A DNA stretch of 64,000 nucleotides from Mycobacterium sp. IS-836 (GTDB taxonomy: Bacteria; Actinomycetota; Actinomycetes; Mycobacteriales; Mycobacteriaceae), in contig NZ_MBEU01000044.1 of assembly GCF_001954275.1 (NCBI RefSeq), forward strand, positions 1 to 64,000, in the 5' to 3' direction. Under the pieces are notes generated by a model. That model was not told the origin of the DNA, did not search any database, and was given only the letters and a program-made list of their open reading frames with translations. A program made the translations under genes and the position numbers. Shown piece after piece: positions 61,142-64,000 of this stretch (positions are counted from its first letter, which is position 1; every line of letters starts with the position of its first letter).

Positions 61142-61827
61142 GCGGACTTCCTGATCTCGGGTGAGGGTTGGATGAGCCACGAGTAACGCCGATCGCCGAT
61201 CGCCGATGGCGGGGCGCACACGTAACCGCCGGCGCCGCGGTAGTCGATGCCCGGCTTAACACCCGCGCGGTTGCCGTCGCCCGTGGGCGAGACGTAGTAA
61301 TGAGTCCCTCTTGGGGTGTCCACCTTGCCGTGGACATCTGGCAATGCATCGGGTCCAAGTTGGGCCAGTGATGCCACCCCGGTCGGTCCGTCGATGTCGA
61401 TCACGTCGAACATCACTCCCGTGGCCAGACCGATGTTGGAGTCGGGCATATCGGTCCACCATCTACGGACCTGGTCTGGGTCCAATGTTGCGTCCTTGAA
61501 ACCGCGGGTGTGCGGGTAGGGCTTCTTGCCATCACCGAGGAAGTCGGGCCGCCTCGGATCGGTGTAGCCAACGGGTGCGAGCGGGAAGACCGGCCAGCCC
61601 TGTTTGGCGTACCAGAGGGCGGACGGACCCAGCTTGGCGGGACGGTCGTGCTTGTCGATCTCCGCCTGGAGTCGATTAGCCTCGGTTACGTCGTCACGCT
61701 GAGCGGCGTCACACCACTGCTGAGTTAGGGTGAACACCTCCGTGGGCTTGCACGTCGGGTGAGACGTTTGGCCCACGAAGGTGACCTCCATGACGCCGGC
61801 GCAGTCCGAACAGGTCGAGTAGAACAT
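61138..61827 (-). CDS. Prim-Pol (bifunctional primase/polymerase N-terminal domain)
   Basis: 229 residues. A Cys-bearing N-terminus (YSTCSDCAGVMEV, with a later Cys) precedes the Prim-Pol fold: LWYAKQGWPVFPLAPVG, GLATGVMFDVIDIDG (catalytic Asp-x-Asp), PRGTHYYVSPTG (the His motif) and GIDYRGAGGYVCAPPS. Makes primers and may extend them. No helicase is fused; the ATPase gene at 57375 probably supplies that part. Confidence 0.87.
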   Translation of the reverse strand: MFYSTCSDCAGVMEVTFVGQTSHPTCKPTEVFTLTQQWCDAAQRDDVTEANRLQAEIDKHDRPAKLGPSALWYAKQGWPVFPLAPVGYTDPRRPDFLGDGKKPYPHTRGFKDATLDPDQVRRWWTDMPDSNIGLATGVMFDVIDIDGPTGVASLAQLGPDALPDVHGKVDTPRGTHYYVSPTGDGNRAGVKPGIDYRGAGGYVCAPPSAIGDRRYSWLIQPSPEIRKSA

Positions 61828-61843
61828 CGGACTGCCCTTCCGT

Positions 61844-62023
61844 TTAGTGGAACTGCCAGATGGATTCGATGTCGTCGAGGTTCAGATAGAGCGGGTCGGG
61901 GTTCATGCCCTCCCATTCGGCGGAGGTCAGACCCGAGCCGTTGTACTTGAACTTGAAGGACTCGCACGAAACGACCATTGACTTGCCCGACCGGTAGTTG
62001 ATCTGGACGGTGTGCTTCGCCAC
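61844..62023 (-). CDS. Hypothetical protein, 59 aa
   Basis: GTG 62023 overlaps the SSB stop by one base (TAGTG). KHTVQINYRSGKSMVVSCES then an acidic aromatic tail (MNPDPLYLNLDDIESIWQFH). Small beta protein seen between replication genes; role unknown. Confidence 0.58.
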   Translation of the reverse strand: MAKHTVQINYRSGKSMVVSCESFKFKYNGSGLTSAEWEGMNPDPLYLNLDDIESIWQFH

Positions 62024-62490
62024 TAGAAGGGGCGTTCCTCGGAGAACCCTCCGCCGCTGAAGCCCTGCTGCTGGGCGGGCGATTGGTTGAACTGCTGCTG
62101 AGGCTCGGCCGGCGCACCTACGCCACGGGCAACCTTGACCTCGAAGTTCTTCACCGTGTTGCCATTGCGAGTGTTGGAGACACCAGTCAACGTGACCTTG
62201 ACCAGGTCGCCGCGCTTCAGGTTGGCCTCGATGATGTCGCGCTCCAGTTGGTACTGGGCGGCCGTCAAGGTGACAACCGTTCCGGCGTCGTAGTTGGTGC
62301 GCTGCCCCTTCGTGAAGGACGCGGCCGGCTCTGTCAGCTCAATCGCCAACTCCGGGCAAGGGCCGGCGTTGTTCATCTTCTGACCGGTGCCAACATGGAT
62401 CACCTTGCCAGTGACGTGTTGACCCTCCTGAGTTCCCCAGCCAATGAAGGCGACTGAACTCGGGGCCGACACAGTTTCCCATTCGGGCAT
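62023..62490 (-). CDS. Single-stranded DNA-binding protein candidate
   Basis: 155 residues. Strands HVTGKVIHVGTGQKM, GDLVKVTLTGVSNTR and TVKNFEVKVARG fit an OB fold. The tail is Gln/Gly-rich and ends GGGFSEERPF, like the acidic-aromatic tip by which SSBs recruit partners. Lies beside Prim-Pol, supporting a replication role. Sequence similarity to bacterial SSB is weak, so the assignment rests on layout. Confidence 0.7.
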   Translation of the reverse strand: MPEWETVSAPSSVAFIGWGTQEGQHVTGKVIHVGTGQKMNNAGPCPELAIELTEPAASFTKGQRTNYDAGTVVTLTAAQYQLERDIIEANLKRGDLVKVTLTGVSNTRNGNTVKNFEVKVARGVGAPAEPQQQFNQSPAQQQGFSGGGFSEERPF

Positions 62491-63117
62491 CTACTTCTTA
62501 CCTTTCCTGTGCTCATCGAGGACGAGCTTGTCGTAATCGTTGCGCGGAAACGAGATGGCGCAGTCCGCGTTACTGCAATGAATCGCGTCCTCGCCCGACC
62601 ACTGGCCAAGCGTGGGTAGTGAACATTTCGGGCAGGGAATGTGGCGTCGCTGCCACGTGCGGGACAGGCCGATGATCTGATCGGCCTTGCGCCAGCACGC
62701 ACGGATGTAGAGAGCCCGCTCCACTCCGTCGAGGTAGGTCTCGCGCATTCTGCCGCGGCGCCACAGGGTGAACTTCTCCGCCGGCCGATTGATCAAGTCC
62801 GCCACTGCAACGTTGCCAGCCCGGCGGACTACCTCGTCGATCTCGTCCATCAAGTCAAGCGCCCGCAGGTTGATGGGTACGGACGGCTCCGGGGTGGAGT
62901 TGACTTTCGAGCCCTGACTTGTCGTCGGGGAAACGCCGAGGAACGACCGCAGTGCGTCACGGATGACGGGGAGCTGTTCCAGATAGTCCTGGAGTTGCTT
63001 CACACAGCCGTTGCAGATCGTGGCCGGCTTCGACGTGATGGCGGAACCGTCTGGCGTTATCCCGACGCAGCGGTCCAGGCTGCGGCAGCGGTGGTGCGGG
63101 TCATCCAACTGCGGCAC
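62491..63117 (-). CDS. Zinc-finger DNA-binding-like protein, 208 aa
   Basis: N-terminal Cys/His cluster (HHRCRSLDRCVGI, ICNGCVKQ) and a C-terminal ribbon (CPKCSLPTLG, IHCSNADCAISF) flank a helical middle (DEIDEVVRRAGNVAVADLIN). Similar two-ribbon proteins are common in mycobacteriophage replication regions; function unknown. Confidence 0.7.
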   Translation of the reverse strand: MPQLDDPHHRCRSLDRCVGITPDGSAITSKPATICNGCVKQLQDYLEQLPVIRDALRSFLGVSPTTSQGSKVNSTPEPSVPINLRALDLMDEIDEVVRRAGNVAVADLINRPAEKFTLWRRGRMRETYLDGVERALYIRACWRKADQIIGLSRTWQRRHIPCPKCSLPTLGQWSGEDAIHCSNADCAISFPRNDYDKLVLDEHRKGKK

Positions 63118-63412
63118 CCACGTGCACGGTCATTTTCAAGCCGAGGACGGTTACGCCGTCGAGCTTGTTGAGCCACCACTTATGGCCCGCCTGTTCGACC
63201 GGCTGTAGGCTAAGCAGCCTTCCGCCCCGATGCCAGCCGATGAACAGCTCGTGGTTGCGGAACTTCTCCTGGATGGAGAAGCCTGGGTCTGCGACCGGCC
63301 GCAGCACATTGTCATCGTCGAAGTGAAATTCCACAAACGTGAGCCCGCTCGCGCGCTTGTAGTGGCCGTCTTCGGTCCTCTTGTAGATGGCCATGTCGTA
63401 GCCACCGCTCAT
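63101..63412 (-). CDS. Hypothetical protein, 103 aa
   Basis: ATGA overlap with the upstream gene. Beta-rich (YKRASGLTFVEFHFDDDNVL, FIGWHRGGRLLSLQPVEQAG) ending in KLDGVTVLGLKMTVHVG. Not recognised. Confidence 0.62.
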   Translation of the reverse strand: MSGGYDMAIYKRTEDGHYKRASGLTFVEFHFDDDNVLRPVADPGFSIQEKFRNHELFIGWHRGGRLLSLQPVEQAGHKWWLNKLDGVTVLGLKMTVHVGAAVG

Positions 63413-63912
63413 GCCGCTGCCCCCTCAAACAGTCTCGACAATGTGGCAGCGGGGTCCGAGGATCGCCACTGCTCAAGATTGTGTTCGTACCTGGCCTGCT
63501 GACCGTCCCCGGTGTCCACGCAATTCAGTACCCATTCGAGGTTGTCCGCAGCGCAGTTGGTCACATCGCCATCCTTGAATCGCAGCTTCCACCTGTGCAC
63601 GTCGGCGATGTCGAATCGATCAAACGGCAGTCCGTGGAAGGTTGCGGCCACCAGGTAGGCAACTCGCATCTGATACTTGTTCTCCTTGGCGCGCGACCCG
63701 CCGAAGGAAATGCCCACAATCATCTGCTTGGGTGCCCGGGGATGTGTGGCAGCGAACCTCTGCTTGAGGATGCGCCCGGGGACGGTACGCCGACGCAGTT
63801 GGTCGCGCCACTGATGCTCGATCTCGTACGTGCGGGTGCGGATCTCGCCGTCGCGAGTCGCCTCAAACCTCTCAGGCAGTATCGGTATGCGGTGCCACTG
63901 CTCGTCGCTCAT
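63409..63912 (-). CDS. NUMOD/HNH-type protein
   Basis: 167 residues. WHRIPILPERFEATRDGEIR resembles a NUMOD4 start, and RVAYLVAATFHGLPF with WKLRFKDGDVTNCAADNLEW matches the body of HNH_3-type homing enzymes (D-G-D then N-x4-N-L-x-W). The usual catalytic His (V-x-H) is Lys/Leu here, so activity is doubtful. Confidence 0.68.
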   Translation of the reverse strand: MSDEQWHRIPILPERFEATRDGEIRTRTYEIEHQWRDQLRRRTVPGRILKQRFAATHPRAPKQMIVGISFGGSRAKENKYQMRVAYLVAATFHGLPFDRFDIADVHRWKLRFKDGDVTNCAADNLEWVLNCVDTGDGQQARYEHNLEQWRSSDPAATLSRLFEGAAA

Positions 63913-64000
63913 GCGCTCTCCGCCATGGTCGCACCGCCGTACAGCCGGGTCCGCTCTCGCGCGGTCGTGTTCCCCCAGATGCCGTAGCGATGGGCCGGGT
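63909..64000 (-). CDS. WhiB-family transcription factor, C-terminal fragment
   Basis: Only the C-terminus is inside the window: PAHRYGIWGNTTARERTRLY then GGATMAESA and TGA 63909. GIWGNTTARER is the G(V/I)W-G turn of WhiB proteins, which bind a 4Fe-4S cluster and sigma factor region 4. The four Cys lie beyond the edge. Overlaps the downstream start (ATGA), so it heads or precedes this leftward operon. Confidence 0.82.
   Translation of the reverse strand, partial: PAHRYGIWGNTTARERTRLYGGATMAESA

Overview
The window is most of a tailed double-stranded DNA phage (siphovirus) genome infecting a mycolic-acid bacterium (Mycobacterium or a close relative such as Gordonia or Rhodococcus). Evidence: a LysB-type mycolyl-arabinogalactan esterase, an Lsr2 homologue, the end of a WhiB-family protein, an Rpf-like domain in the tape measure, a DUF732-like secreted protein, high GC, frequent GTG/TTG starts and ATGA/GTGA start-stop overlaps. 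No integrase and no convincing tRNA was seen, so lifestyle is undecided.

Layout. (1) 1-5480, rightward: a sulfotransferase-like enzyme, Lsr2 behind a palindromic operator, and many small proteins including Cys-rich microproteins. (2) 5492-35903, leftward, read from its right end: a beta-helix spike-like protein, terminase small and large subunits, portal, MuF-like protein, scaffold, major capsid protein with a C-terminal Ig-like (BIG2) domain, four head-tail/tail-completion proteins, major tail protein with a second BIG2 domain, frameshifted tail chaperones, a 1912-residue tape measure with two muralytic domains, minor tail proteins, then lysis genes (LysA, LysB, holin-like proteins, a Tat-signal papain-like protein) and a glutaredoxin. 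(3) 35904-36252, a divergent control region. (4) 36253-42681, a rightward cassette of about 28 tightly overlapping, mostly orphan small genes, with two promoters sharing TTGACACATAC. (5) 42678-64000, leftward: microproteins, HNH and NUMOD4 proteins, a DnaQ-like exonuclease, a ClpP-like protease, an RNA ligase, a RecA-like ATPase, a two-gene NAD module (Nampt-like plus Prs-like), a Prim-Pol protein, an SSB candidate and a WhiB fragment at the edge.

How the parts work together: the right arm holds replication, nucleotide/NAD metabolism and RNA repair; the long leftward block builds head and tail and ends in lysis; Lsr2, WhiB and small HTH proteins look like regulators of host or phage transcription.

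The most unusual object is a stretch of about 1.2-1.3 kb (48296-49633) with no credible gene, inside an otherwise gapless operon. It is full of clean helices, and several loops are GNRA-like when read on the minus strand. I interpret it as a large structured non-coding RNA of unknown class. Second-tier items are the NAD-restoration-like gene pair, a catalytically dead copy of the LysA GH25 domain, a LysA with a holin-like N-terminus, and two different recurring start-associated motifs, one in each structural/left-arm direction.
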